64,000 nucleotides of DNA from an uncultured Actinomycetes bacterium. Lineage in GTDB: Bacteria > Actinomycetota > Acidimicrobiia > Acidimicrobiales > RAAP-2. The notes under the pieces are model-generated. The model saw only the letters and a list, made by a program, of their open reading frames with translations. It was not told the DNA's origin and made no database searches. Location: contig CAIKNP010000016.1 of assembly GCA_903828785.1 (NCBI GenBank), positions 1-64,000 on the forward strand, given 5' to 3'. The position numbers and the translations under genes were made by a program. Positions 27,057 through 35,980 of the stretch are shown in pieces; position 1 is the stretch's first letter, and each line of letters begins with the position of its first letter.

Positions 27057-27578
27057 GTGCGTGTCATTGGTGGAGTAGCTCGGGGTCGCCCACTTAAGGC
27101 CAAATTGCCCGCCACGGTGCGGCCCACGACCGATTACGCCCGGGAGGCAATCTTCTCCATGCTCGAGAGCCGTGGGGGGCTGCACGACCTGGTTGTCGCC
27201 GACCTGTATTGCGGATCCGGAGCGCTGGGAATCGAGGCGCTCTCGAGGGGCGCGGCGAAATGTTACTTCTACGACGCTGACGCCCTCTGTCTCGCCGCCG
27301 CGAAAACCAATCTCAGTCCCCTCGGACTCGAGGGCGAAGCCGTGTACACGAAGGCCACTCTTCCGCTCTGGACCCCTCCGCCCGATATTGACCTGGTCCT
27401 CGCCGACCCGCCCTACGGGCCACTGGACCTCGCGAGCCTCCTCAAGGGCGTGCGAGCCCAGCGAGTCGTCATTGAAAACGACCGACACATGGAGGCTCCC
27501 GCCGCTTGGGTGGTCACCAAAACGAAGCGATACGGGACTACGCTCGTAACCATGCTGGAGCCCGAGGAGGTGGCCTGA
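27057..27578 (+). CDS. rsmD: 16S rRNA (guanine(966)-N(2))-methyltransferase
   Basis: A 173-aa SAM-dependent methyltransferase with the RsmD N-terminus RVIGGVARGRPLKAK, the PTTDYAREAIFSML segment, SAM-binding DLYCGSGALGIEALSRGA and the catalytic DPPYG near residue 117. It modifies G966 of 16S rRNA during 30S assembly. Its TGA shares one base with the coaD ATG (TGATG). The rsmD-coaD pair is nearly universal in bacteria. Confidence 0.95.
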   Translation: MRVIGGVARGRPLKAKLPATVRPTTDYAREAIFSMLESRGGLHDLVVADLYCGSGALGIEALSRGAAKCYFYDADALCLAAAKTNLSPLGLEGEAVYTKATLPLWTPPPDIDLVLADPPYGPLDLASLLKGVRAQRVVIENDRHMEAPAAWVVTKTKRYGTTLVTMLEPEEVA

Positions 27579-28066
27579 TGCGAATTGGTCTGATTCCTGG
27601 TTCCTTTGACCCCTTCCACAATGGTCACCTCGAGGTCGTCGAGCGTGCCTCCAAGATCTTTGATGAAGTCGTCGTGGCGGCCATACGTAATCCGCAGAAA
27701 TCCGAAGCCCTGTTCACGCTCGAAGAGCGACACGAGATGATTGCCGAATCCTGCGCGCATATTTCTGGTGTGACCATTGTGTCCATCGCGACTCTGCTGG
27801 TGAACGTCGCCAAGGAGGTCAACGCCACGGCCATTGTTAAGGGTCTCCGAGCGGTGTCTGATTTCGAGAATGAGTTGCAAATGGCCCAAATGAACCGGTC
27901 CCTCTCGGGCGTTGAAACGCTCTTTATTCCCACCAGTTCGAACCATTCCTTCATTGCCTCGCGCCTTCTGCGGGAAGTTGCACGGTACGGTGGTGACGTG
28001 TCCGCGTTCGTTCCGGCGCCCGTCCAGCGACGACTGGCGGAGAAATTTTCGGGAGGTCACCAATGA
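27578..28066 (+). CDS. coaD: Phosphopantetheine adenylyltransferase
   Basis: A 162-aa enzyme that makes dephospho-CoA from ATP and 4'-phosphopantetheine. The nucleotidyltransferase motif GSFDPFHNGH is at residues 8-17, and the C-terminal substrate loop reads SNHSFIASRLLREVARYGGDVS. ATG 27578 is the family start; the frame is open upstream inside rsmD. It overlaps the next gene by 4 bases. The CoA product links it to the acyl-CoA pathways elsewhere in the window. Confidence 0.96.
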   Translation: MRIGLIPGSFDPFHNGHLEVVERASKIFDEVVVAAIRNPQKSEALFTLEERHEMIAESCAHISGVTIVSIATLLVNVAKEVNATAIVKGLRAVSDFENELQMAQMNRSLSGVETLFIPTSSNHSFIASRLLREVARYGGDVSAFVPAPVQRRLAEKFSGGHQ

Positions 28067-28743
28067 GTGTCTTTGATGGATACGACAGCGAGCCCGTCGT
28101 TGATCCCCACAGCGATCCCAACGACCAGTTCTACGTTCCCGACGAAGAAGTCCCGGAACTGAGCTACGGGCGACGGGCTCGACGAAGTATCGAGGACAAT
28201 TTGCAAGAGGCGATTGAGCTGGTTCGCTCGGCCAAATCCATGCCCCTCTCCTCGTCAGCCCTGGTTTCGCGCGAGGATCTGCTCGCCGTCCTGGAGGAAG
28301 CGCAGCGCAACATTCCCGAAGAGATTCGTGAGGCACGGTGGGCCTTGCGAGAGCGTGAAGCCCTGATGCTCGAAGAGCAGCGCAAAATTGACGTTTTGAT
28401 GGAGCGCGCTCAGGCGCGAGCGGACGCCCTGGTTGAGCAAACCGAAATTGTTCGTCAGGCCAGTATCACGGCCCAACAAATAGTCGCCGATGCGCAAGCC
28501 GCTTCGCGCAAGATGGTGAATGAGCACGAGGACTTTCTCGACCTGAAATTGGCGGAGTTTGAAAAGACCCTCGGATTCTTGTTGACGACGGTCCAACGGG
28601 GTCGTTCGCGTCTCGCTACTCAGACCTTGCCCGAACCCGCACACATGACCGAGCGGGCCGATCAATTCTTCGCCGAGGCCACCCCGCGGTCAACGGGCGT
28701 GTTCGACTACGACGCCGACGTCGAGTCCGAGCCTGGCTTCTAA
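28063..28743 (+). CDS. sepIVA: SepIVA-like coiled-coil (DivIVA-domain) septation protein
   Basis: A 226-aa protein. The acidic N-terminus (1-40) is followed by a DivIVA-like segment (IEDNLQEAIELVRSAKSMPLSSSALVSREDLLAVL) and a long coiled coil at about residues 75-190 rich in Glu, Ala, Arg and Gln. Position supports the name: the mycobacterial SepIVA gene (Rv2927c) is likewise followed by DUF177, rnc, mutM and smc. SepIVA is a cytoplasmic division-site protein. The assignment rests on synteny and architecture. Confidence 0.72.
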   Translation: MSVFDGYDSEPVVDPHSDPNDQFYVPDEEVPELSYGRRARRSIEDNLQEAIELVRSAKSMPLSSSALVSREDLLAVLEEAQRNIPEEIREARWALREREALMLEEQRKIDVLMERAQARADALVEQTEIVRQASITAQQIVADAQAASRKMVNEHEDFLDLKLAEFEKTLGFLLTTVQRGRSRLATQTLPEPAHMTERADQFFAEATPRSTGVFDYDADVESEPGF

Positions 28744-28751
28744 GCCCCCTC

Positions 28752-29306
28752 GTGTCGTCGCTCTACCGCATTCCGGTGGCACTCCTGCTGCGCGATGTGC
28801 CGTCGACCCAGGCCGTCGTCATGGCGGCGCCCTTCGACGAAAGGCGCCAATTCCTGCCTCGAGGAATCGCCGAGACCGATATTGCCCCCGATGCCGAGGT
28901 TGACGTCAATCTTCAGATTCAAAGTTTCGTGGGTGGTCTCTGGGTGCGGGGCGAGGTCGCCGCGCCGTGGTTTGGTGTCTGTCGACGTTGCTCGCTGCGG
29001 GTGGAGGGGCGCACCAGCGTCATACTTTCTGAGCGATACGTCGACGAACGTCGCGTGGAAGACGACGACGCGTACCTCATTGAGAACGATTTCATTGACC
29101 TCGAACCCATGATTCACGACGCCCTTTTGTTGGAAATTCCCTTAGCGCCCTTGTGCCGCGAGGACTGCGCCGGCCTTTGTTTGCACTGTGGCGGTGATCG
29201 AAACGAGACGCCTTGTGACTGCCAAGCACCGACGGACCCGCGGTGGGCTACACTGGACGGACTCAAGTTCGTGGACGATTCGTCCACTGAGTCGAACGAA
29301 GCGTGA
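28752..29306 (+). CDS. DUF177 (YceD-like) protein
   Basis: A 184-aa protein with the DUF177 Cys pattern: CRRCS near residue 79, and C-terminal CREDCAGLCLHCGGDRNETPCDC, probably metal-binding. DUF177 genes sit directly upstream of rpmF in most bacteria, as here, and have been linked to rRNA processing and precursor accumulation. It starts at GTG 28752 nine bases after the preceding gene. Confidence 0.87.
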   Translation: MSSLYRIPVALLLRDVPSTQAVVMAAPFDERRQFLPRGIAETDIAPDAEVDVNLQIQSFVGGLWVRGEVAAPWFGVCRRCSLRVEGRTSVILSERYVDERRVEDDDAYLIENDFIDLEPMIHDALLLEIPLAPLCREDCAGLCLHCGGDRNETPCDCQAPTDPRWATLDGLKFVDDSSTESNEA

Positions 29307-29320
29307 CGGGCTTTCCCGTC
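29305..29320 (+). other. Hairpin between DUF177 gene and rpmF
   Basis: GACGGG-CTTT-CCCGTC forms a 6-bp stem with a tetraloop overlapping the DUF177 stop and ending 19 bases before the rpmF start. It could modulate rpmF translation or mark a processing site. Confidence 0.3.
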
Positions 29321-29339
29321 GTTGTTGAAAGAGAAGATC

Positions 29340-29519
29340 GTGCCAGTTCCTAAGCGTAAAACGAGTAAGTCCGTAACGCGCAGTCGTCGCGCCAGTGCTT
29401 GGCGTCTCGACCGTCCGGCCCGCAGCGTCTGCCCCCAGTGCTCCACGTCCAAGTTGCCGCACATCGTGTGCCCCAACTGTGGCTGGTACAAGGACCGTGT
29501 CGCCATCGAGGTCAAGTAA
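29340..29519 (+). CDS. rpmF: 50S ribosomal protein L32
   Basis: A 59-aa protein with the L32 N-terminus VPVPKRKTSKSVTRSRRASAWRL. It is a zinc-ribbon form with C31, C34, C44 and C47. GTG 29340 gives the expected N-terminus and follows AAAGAGAAG. It is the usual neighbour of DUF177 and plsX. Confidence 0.97.
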   Translation: MPVPKRKTSKSVTRSRRASAWRLDRPARSVCPQCSTSKLPHIVCPNCGWYKDRVAIEVK

Positions 29520-29520
29520 C

Positions 29521-30504
29521 TTGTCGCTCCCCATCGCTGTCGACGCGATGGGCGGTGATTTTGCGCCGGACCTGATTATCAAGGGCGCTCGACGCGCCGT
29601 CGATGAATTGGGTCTCGACGTCCTCCTCGTTGGGGTGCCGGCATTGATGGGTGATCCCTTGGGGCTGCCGGTCATCGCGTGCAGCGAAGTAATCGCCATG
29701 GACGACGAACCCGGATCGAGTGTTCGCAAAAAGAAGGACTCCTCACTGGTTCGCTGCGGCGAGCTGGTCCGCGACGGCGAAGCATCCGCCATGGTTTCTG
29801 CCGGCAACACCGGGGCCACGATGGCCGCCGCCCTCCTACGAATGGGACGACTCCCGGGCGTTATTCGCCCCTGTATTGCCACCCCCATTCCTAATCCGGG
29901 GAAAAATCCCTGCGTCATGACCGACGCCGGTGCGAACGCCGAGTGCACGCCCGAAATGCTCGTCCAGTTCGCCAAGCTCGCCAGCGCCTACGCGGGGGCT
30001 AACTACGGCATCGCGTCGCCCCTAGTGGGACTGCTCTCGATTGGTGAGGAGTCCTCCAAGGGCACCACGCTGGTGAAAGAAACCAACGAACTGCTGGGCG
30101 CGGACCCTTTGATTAACTTCTTCGGTAACGTCGAGGGACGCGACCTCATCCCCGGCACGGTAGACGTGGTCGTGACCGATGGCTTCACTGGCAACGTTGC
30201 GCTCAAGACCCTCGAGGGGGCCTTCAAGTTTGTCGTCGGCGCCATGCTGAGCGTCATTGACACCAACGACGAGACTCGTCGGGCCGGCGAAACCTTGTTT
30301 CCCTACCTGCAGAACCAATTCCGATCCCTTTCCCCCGATCACCACGGTGGTGCCTTGCTCCTGGGACTGAACGGTATTTGCGTGATTAGTCACGGTTCGA
30401 GCAACGACACGGCCATTATGAACGCCATTCGTATTGCTAACGAGATGCACTCCGCTGGGGTCATCAACAAGATGCGCCTCGCTATTCGTCCTGATCAAGA
30501 ATAG
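29521..30504 (+). CDS. plsX: Phosphate acyltransferase PlsX
   Basis: A 327-aa enzyme that converts acyl-ACP to acyl-phosphate for phospholipid synthesis. It has the PlsX N-terminus IAVDAMGGDFAPDLIIKGA, SAGNTGATMAAAL, DAGANAECTPEML, GEESSKGT and DGFTGNVALKTLEG. TTG 29521, one base after the rpmF stop, gives the canonical N-terminus. The open frame continues upstream inside rpmF, but that extension has no PlsX similarity. Confidence 0.94.
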   Translation: MSLPIAVDAMGGDFAPDLIIKGARRAVDELGLDVLLVGVPALMGDPLGLPVIACSEVIAMDDEPGSSVRKKKDSSLVRCGELVRDGEASAMVSAGNTGATMAAALLRMGRLPGVIRPCIATPIPNPGKNPCVMTDAGANAECTPEMLVQFAKLASAYAGANYGIASPLVGLLSIGEESSKGTTLVKETNELLGADPLINFFGNVEGRDLIPGTVDVVVTDGFTGNVALKTLEGAFKFVVGAMLSVIDTNDETRRAGETLFPYLQNQFRSLSPDHHGGALLLGLNGICVISHGSSNDTAIMNAIRIANEMHSAGVINKMRLAIRPDQE

Positions 30505-30564
30505 TTTTTGTTGCTGGCACCTTCGCCAGTGGGTACGCTGGAGCAATGCGCAAAAGGAGTTGGC

Positions 30565-30849
30565 ATGACTGACGCAACGAAGGCCCCACTCGATAAAGCT
30601 GCGGTGCTCGACATCGTGAAGGCCGAACTCGCCCAGATTCTCGAAACCTCGCCTGACGAGATTCTTGATGACGTGCCCTTTACCGACTTAGGGGCAGATT
30701 CGCTGGCTCTCATTGAGCTGGTTGAGGCGCTGGAAGAGGCCATTATGGCGGAGTACCCGTCCTTCCACATCGACGACGAAGACCTCGAGGGCCTCGCCAG
30801 CGTGCGAGACGCCGTGGACTACGTCGCCGCCAAACTCAATCTGGCCTAG
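30565..30849 (+). CDS. acpP: Acyl carrier protein
   Basis: A 94-aa four-helix carrier with the phosphopantetheine attachment motif GADSLALIEL (Ser46). It carries acyl chains for PlsX and fatty-acid synthesis. ATG 30565 follows AAAGGAG. The N-terminus is about 10 residues longer than E. coli ACP. The gene order plsX-acpP-rnc is conserved in many bacteria. Confidence 0.94.
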   Translation: MTDATKAPLDKAAVLDIVKAELAQILETSPDEILDDVPFTDLGADSLALIELVEALEEAIMAEYPSFHIDDEDLEGLASVRDAVDYVAAKLNLA

Positions 30850-30852
30850 GTC

Positions 30853-31533
30853 GTGGTGGTCATTACCGACCTCGCTTCCTTCGCCGCGCGCGTAGGCCTG
30901 GACGCTGATTCCGCCCTTCTGTCCCAAGCCCTCACGCACTCCTCCTACGCCACGGAACACGATCTCGTTTCCAACGAGCGACTCGAATTTGTGGGCGACG
31001 CCGTCGTGGGTTTAGCCGTGGCCGACCACGTGGTGGCGAGTTACCCCGCCCTTAACGAGGGGCAGGCCTCAGTCCTTCGCTCCCGAGTCATCAACGAAAA
31101 CGCCCTCGCGGACGCCGCGCGACTCGTGGACGTGGGCTCCGTCTTGCGAGTGGGCAAGGGGGTCTTGAAGGAAAACGGTCTCGAGAGACCCTCACTCCTG
31201 GCCGACGCTTTCGAAGCCGTGGTGGCGGCGATTTATCTGGAAAAGGGTTTTGCTGTCGCCAAGGCTTTCGTGCTGGAAGTGCTGGCCGAGATCATTGTGG
31301 TGGCCGCTCAATCGACCTCGACGCTCGATCCCAAGACTCGACTGCAACAGTGGGCCGGCTTCGCCGGTCTGGGGGCGCCCCAGTACGAAGTGCACGCGCA
31401 AGGTTCCGCGACCGACGCGAGTTTCGTCGCCACGGTGCGGGTGGGTTCCATTGTGGCTACGGGCATAGGTCGTTCGAAGAAGCGTGCCGAGGCGGCTGCG
31501 GCCGTGGCGGCCTGGGAGGAAACCCGTGCCTGA
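30853..31533 (+). CDS. rnc: Ribonuclease III
   Basis: A 226-aa double-strand RNA endonuclease that processes rRNA and mRNA hairpins. The RNase III signature NERLEFVGDAVVG is at residues 41-53 (E45, D49), with second-site acidic residues in LLADAFEAVVAAIYLEKG near 116-133. A dsRNA-binding domain occupies about 155-226. It starts at GTG 30853 three bases after acpP and overlaps mutM by 8 bases. Confidence 0.95.
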   Translation: MVVITDLASFAARVGLDADSALLSQALTHSSYATEHDLVSNERLEFVGDAVVGLAVADHVVASYPALNEGQASVLRSRVINENALADAARLVDVGSVLRVGKGVLKENGLERPSLLADAFEAVVAAIYLEKGFAVAKAFVLEVLAEIIVVAAQSTSTLDPKTRLQQWAGFAGLGAPQYEVHAQGSATDASFVATVRVGSIVATGIGRSKKRAEAAAAVAAWEETRA

Positions 31534-32431
31534 ACTGCCCGAAGTAGAAACGGTACGCGCTGGTCTCCAGCGTGAAATCGCCGGAAAAAAGATCAAGACC
31601 GCCACCGTAAGCAAGGCCAGCATGGTCCGTCGTCATAAGACGGCCAAGGATTTTCGCGCCCTGGTTGAAGGTCGAACCGTGCGCGGGGTGCAGCGACTCG
31701 GCAAAAACCTCGTCGTTGGCTTCGATAATGGGAGCTCGCTGGTTATTCACTTGGGAATGAGTGGCCAGGTGCTCAAGGCGAAGTCCGCCAAGGACCCTAA
31801 GCCCAAGCACACGCACGTCGTTTTAACCTTCACCAGCGGTGAAGAAATACGTTTCGTCGACGCTCGAACCTTTGGCGAACTCTACGTTTCGACCCCGCCG
31901 GCGGAGGGAGTAGTGGTCGAGGTATCGAAGTATTCGCGACTCTCTATTGGAGGTGACGGGATTGAACTACGAAAGCGGGTCCCCGAATTAGCGCACCTCG
32001 GTATCGATCCTTTCGAGGACCAAGTCAGTTGGGACCGTTTGGCCGCGGTACTGCGCTCGCGCTCAGTGGGTCTAAAGACGCTGCTCACCGACCAGGACAT
32101 CATCGCCGGAATCGGCAATATCTACGCCGACGAGATTCTGTTCGGCGCAAATTTGCGCTTTGATCGCGAGAGCGACACGCTGTCGACCATTGAAATTCGC
32201 CGCTTGCACCGCACTATTCCCGAAGTGCTTACTGACGCCATTAAGGCGGGTGGTACCACGCTCGGGGACGAAACCTTCGTCAATGTCGAGGGTCAGGCTG
32301 GCTCCTATCAGAATCAGTTACAAGTGCACACTCGTGAAGGGCAAGCCTGTCCCACCTGCCGCACGCCGATTGAAAAGGTTACCTTCCACCAGCGTTCGAC
32401 CTATTTCTGCCCCAAGTGTCAACAAAGTTGA
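31526..32431 (+). CDS. mutM: Formamidopyrimidine-DNA glycosylase
   Basis: A 301-aa Fpg/MutM that excises 8-oxoguanine. GTG 31526 yields the obligatory mature N-terminus PELPEVETV with catalytic Pro2 and Glu3. The H2TH region includes LLTDQDIIAGIGNIYADEILF. A C-terminal zinc finger has CPTC and CPKC. The start overlaps rnc by 8 bases. The order rnc-mutM-smc is typical of actinobacteria. Confidence 0.96.
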   Translation: MPELPEVETVRAGLQREIAGKKIKTATVSKASMVRRHKTAKDFRALVEGRTVRGVQRLGKNLVVGFDNGSSLVIHLGMSGQVLKAKSAKDPKPKHTHVVLTFTSGEEIRFVDARTFGELYVSTPPAEGVVVEVSKYSRLSIGGDGIELRKRVPELAHLGIDPFEDQVSWDRLAAVLRSRSVGLKTLLTDQDIIAGIGNIYADEILFGANLRFDRESDTLSTIEIRRLHRTIPEVLTDAIKAGGTTLGDETFVNVEGQAGSYQNQLQVHTREGQACPTCRTPIEKVTFHQRSTYFCPKCQQS

Positions 32432-32464
32432 CCGTAGTGCGCCCACCAGCCCCAGCGCGGTTGC

Positions 32465-32470
32465 TAGCGT
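32465..32470 (+). promoter_or_regulatory. Leaderless -10 element of smc
   Basis: TAGCGT, six bases (TCATCC), then GTG 32477, with no Shine-Dalgarno in the 45-base mutM-smc gap. Confidence 0.5.
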
Positions 32471-32476
32471 TCATCC

Positions 32477-35400
32477 GTGTTTCTTAAGCGATTGACCATG
32501 AAGGGCTTTAAGTCCTTCGCCGACAACACCGTTCTCGAGTTTGAGCCTGGCGTCACGGCCGTGGTTGGCCCGAATGGTTCAGGTAAATCGAACGTCGTTG
32601 ATGCCGTCACCTGGGTACTGGGCGCCCAGGGAACCAAGGCCCTGCGTTCGGCCAAGATGGATGACGTTATTTTTGCCGGCACGGCGAACAAGGCCGCCCT
32701 CGGAAGGGCCGAAGTGGCCCTCACGCTCGACAACGCCGACGGCCTGCTTTCAATAGAGGGGGCTGAAGTAACGATTTCGCGCACGCTCTTTCGAAACGGG
32801 GACTCCGAGTACGCGATTAACGGCACCATTTGCCGCCTCTTGGACATCCAAGAACTGCTGAGCGACTCGGGTGTCGGGCGCCAGCAACACATGATCATTG
32901 GTCAGGGGCAACTCGACTCCATCTTAAATTCGAGCTCCGAGAATCGCCGGGCCGTCATTGAGGAAGCGGCCGGCGTTTTAAAGCACCGTCGCCGCAAGGA
33001 ACGCGCCGAGCGACGCCTCGCCTCGACGCAAGAAAATTTGGAGCGCCTCGGGGACCTGGTCCGCGAAGTTCGCCGCCAGATGCGTCCGCTTGAACGTCAG
33101 GCCGTGTCGGCGCGCACCTACGTCGAAATCGAGGCCGACCTCCGCGCCGCTCGCCAGGCGCTCTTCGCCCAGCGACTGGAGCAATTCCGGTTGCGTCGCG
33201 TTGAACTCGAAGGGGTCGTTACGAGCTCGAGCGAAGACGAGCGACGTTTGCGAGGCGAATTAGTCACCCTCGACGCCCAGGCCAGTGCGGCCGCCGCCGA
33301 CATGGCCTCGCGTCGTGAGGAATTGCTGGCTTCCACGCTGGGTACCTTGCAGGGTTTGGCCGAGCGAGCCCGAGGCACCCTGCAGGTCATCGCGGAGCGC
33401 GAACGAGCCCTGCAGACCGCATTGGTGGCTTCGGCCGATGAAAATGTGACGGCGACGTTGGAGGCGGACGCGGCTCGCTTAGAAGCGGACCTGGTGGCGG
33501 TGGGCCAGGAAGAGGGTGAATTGCGAGCCTTGCGTGACGAGCGCACCCAGGCCGAAGAACAATTGGCCTCACTCGAAGCCGCTTTCGAGGCCACGTGGGG
33601 CAATGTTTCGCTCGAGAACGATCAGCGCGCTCTCCAGGCCGCCACTGAGCGCCAGCGACTGCTGGAGAGATCAATTTCGAGCCTCCGCGAAAACCAACGT
33701 CGAGCGGACGAACGCCTGAGCGACCATCACGGTCGCCACGACGCCACTATCCTCGCTCAGGCTAAGGCGAAGGTCGCGGTCGAGGCGGCGCTCCAGAGCG
33801 AGTCACTTAGTCTCGCCGCCCGAGCCAGCGCCGAAGTGCACGCCCGCGATGCGGAAGGCGCCCGCGATGCGGCTGACCAGCAATTGCGAGACTCGAGTGA
33901 ACTCGCCGCTCGCACCCACGCTCGATCAGAAGCATTCTCGCGAGCACTCGACGAGCTGTCGGGGTCGGGTGGACGCAGCTTGCTCGGAAACGTGAGCGGC
34001 GTACTCGGGGCCTTCTTGGATCTCATCGAGATTGACGAGGGCTGGGAGAAGGCCGTGGAGTCCGCCGTTGGTGCCTCGGTGGGGGCGATGGTGGTTGACG
34101 GACGAAGCAGCGCCAAGGCCGCATTGGAAGTTCTTCGCCGCGAAGGGGGAGCCGGAATGATTCTGCCCACCGGCGAAGGCGCAATCACCCCCGGTGCACC
34201 CCCCACCGGCACCGTCGCTTTACGATTGCACGTTCGTGCCCGAGCCACCGCCCCCGATCACGTCGCTCGGGTTTTGGATGCACTCCTAGCGCGCGCCTTC
34301 GTGGCGAGTGACTGGCAGGCGGGAGTTGATATCGCCGTTGCGCACCCGGACCTGGTCGTGGTTACCCGTGACGGAGACCGCTTTGCGGCGTCTGGCTGGC
34401 GCGTGGCTTCTGGTCGTTCCGTGATCACCCGTTCAACGGTTGAAGAAGCTCAGCGGGCGGCGACTGACGCCAATGAGGCGCTCGAACCCATACGAATCGC
34501 TCGCCAGGCAGCGCAGGAGAACGCCACCCTGGCGCGCGCCGCCTTGAACACCGCCACGGCGGCCGCGATTGGCGCCACGGCTCAGCGCGAACGGGCCGAG
34601 CGAGAGTTCGCTCGCCTGGTCGAACAAGCGAGCGAACTCAGCGAGCGAATTGTCCTACTCGAAATTGACGTGACGACGAGCTCCACTGAGCGCGCCGCCC
34701 TCGACCAGGAGGCCGAGGCCCTGGCCTTAACCATTCCCGCCCTCGAGGCAGCGGTGGCTGAAGTGCACGTTCGCGCCGCCCAAGCCGACGAAGCCCGCGG
34801 CGCTATCGTGGCGCAGCGTCAGCGATCGCTCGATGTGGCGACGGCCCTTTCTCGTCGTGAGGCCCAGTTCGGCGAGCGGCGTCGACTGATCGAGCAACGC
34901 CAAAGTGAGATCGAGCTACGCCTCAGCGGTCGCAGCCAGGAGCGGCTTGAGGCCACCCAGCGCCGTGAAGCCTTGGAGTTTGACCTCGACGTGCTTAGTC
35001 GCCTGGCGGCGCTCGTTCGATTGGCCGGCGACGATATTCGACTCAGCCAAGAAGCCATGGACTCGACCTACCGTGAACAGCTTGAGGCATCGCGCGCCGG
35101 AGCGGAAAAGCTCGAGTCCTTGCGAAGCGCGCGCCAAAACGTGGAGTCCCGTCTGGGCGCCGTGGCGTCAGCCGCGCAGCGCGCGCAGATTGAACAGGCC
35201 GAACTGGCCGTGAAGGTGCAAAACCTCCATGAGGCCATTCGGCGTGACCTGCGAATCGAGCCCGACGCCGTCGAGGGGGCCTTGGTGGAACTGCCCGAAG
35301 GGATTACTCTCGAACAGCGCGTGGGCGACCTCGAAGCTCGTATCACCTCGCTGGGGCCGATTAATCCCCTGGCACTTGAAGAACTGGCTGCTTTAGAGGA

Positions 35401-35980
35401 GCGATATCAAGAGCTCGACACGCAGGTCGCCGACGTGCGCCATACTCGCCGGGAGTTGCTCGAAGTGATGCGCGCCCTCGACGAGGAGATCATGGCGACC
35501 TTCTCCAGTGCCGTGGCGGACGTTAACGAGCACTTTTCGAACTTGATCGCGATGTTGTTCCCCGGTGGGCAAGGTCGCCTCATTTTGACCGAGCCCGAAG
35601 ACCCCCTCAACACCGGTGTTGAAATCGAAGTGCGACCCATGGGTCGCAACGTGCGCCGTATTTCACTCTTGAGTGGCGGCGAGCGTTCGCTGGCCGCTCT
35701 GGCCTTCCTCTTCGCCGTCTTTCGCTCGCGCCCCTCACCCTTCTACATGATGGACGAGGTGGAAGCCGCCCTCGACGACGTCAACTTGCAGCGATTCCTA
35801 CAGTTGATTAATGAGTTCCGCGAGGGTGCACAGCTGCTTATCGTGACCCACCAGAAGCGAACAATGGAGGCCGCCGACGCGCTCTACGGCGTCACCATGG
35901 TGCCCGGTGCCTCTTCGAAGGTCATCTCACAAAGAGTTAAGCGCGCGGAGGATGCTCCGAAACTGGAGATCTCAGCATGA
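32477..35980 (+). CDS. smc: Chromosome segregation protein SMC
   Basis: A 1167-aa condensin ATPase. The N-terminal head has MFLKRLTMKGFKSFADNT and Walker A GPNGSGKSN (31-39). Coiled coils flank a hinge at about residues 500-650. The C-terminal head has the ABC signature LSGGERSLAALAFLF near 1065 and Walker B MMDEVEAALDD. It is full length for the family. It overlaps ftsY by 4 bases. No ScpA or ScpB gene is in the window. Confidence 0.96.
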   Translation: MFLKRLTMKGFKSFADNTVLEFEPGVTAVVGPNGSGKSNVVDAVTWVLGAQGTKALRSAKMDDVIFAGTANKAALGRAEVALTLDNADGLLSIEGAEVTISRTLFRNGDSEYAINGTICRLLDIQELLSDSGVGRQQHMIIGQGQLDSILNSSSENRRAVIEEAAGVLKHRRRKERAERRLASTQENLERLGDLVREVRRQMRPLERQAVSARTYVEIEADLRAARQALFAQRLEQFRLRRVELEGVVTSSSEDERRLRGELVTLDAQASAAAADMASRREELLASTLGTLQGLAERARGTLQVIAERERALQTALVASADENVTATLEADAARLEADLVAVGQEEGELRALRDERTQAEEQLASLEAAFEATWGNVSLENDQRALQAATERQRLLERSISSLRENQRRADERLSDHHGRHDATILAQAKAKVAVEAALQSESLSLAARASAEVHARDAEGARDAADQQLRDSSELAARTHARSEAFSRALDELSGSGGRSLLGNVSGVLGAFLDLIEIDEGWEKAVESAVGASVGAMVVDGRSSAKAALEVLRREGGAGMILPTGEGAITPGAPPTGTVALRLHVRARATAPDHVARVLDALLARAFVASDWQAGVDIAVAHPDLVVVTRDGDRFAASGWRVASGRSVITRSTVEEAQRAATDANEALEPIRIARQAAQENATLARAALNTATAAAIGATAQRERAEREFARLVEQASELSERIVLLEIDVTTSSTERAALDQEAEALALTIPALEAAVAEVHVRAAQADEARGAIVAQRQRSLDVATALSRREAQFGERRRLIEQRQSEIELRLSGRSQERLEATQRREALEFDLDVLSRLAALVRLAGDDIRLSQEAMDSTYREQLEASRAGAEKLESLRSARQNVESRLGAVASAAQRAQIEQAELAVKVQNLHEAIRRDLRIEPDAVEGALVELPEGITLEQRVGDLEARITSLGPINPLALEELAALEERYQELDTQVADVRHTRRELLEVMRALDEEIMATFSSAVADVNEHFSNLIAMLFPGGQGRLILTEPEDPLNTGVEIEVRPMGRNVRRISLLSGGERSLAALAFLFAVFRSRPSPFYMMDEVEAALDDVNLQRFLQLINEFREGAQLLIVTHQKRTMEAADALYGVTMVPGASSKVISQRVKRAEDAPKLEISA

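Noticed and set aside
27413-28336. 307-codon minus-strand frame
   Set aside because: Spans rsmD, coaD and sepIVA in antisense, all of which are solid genes.
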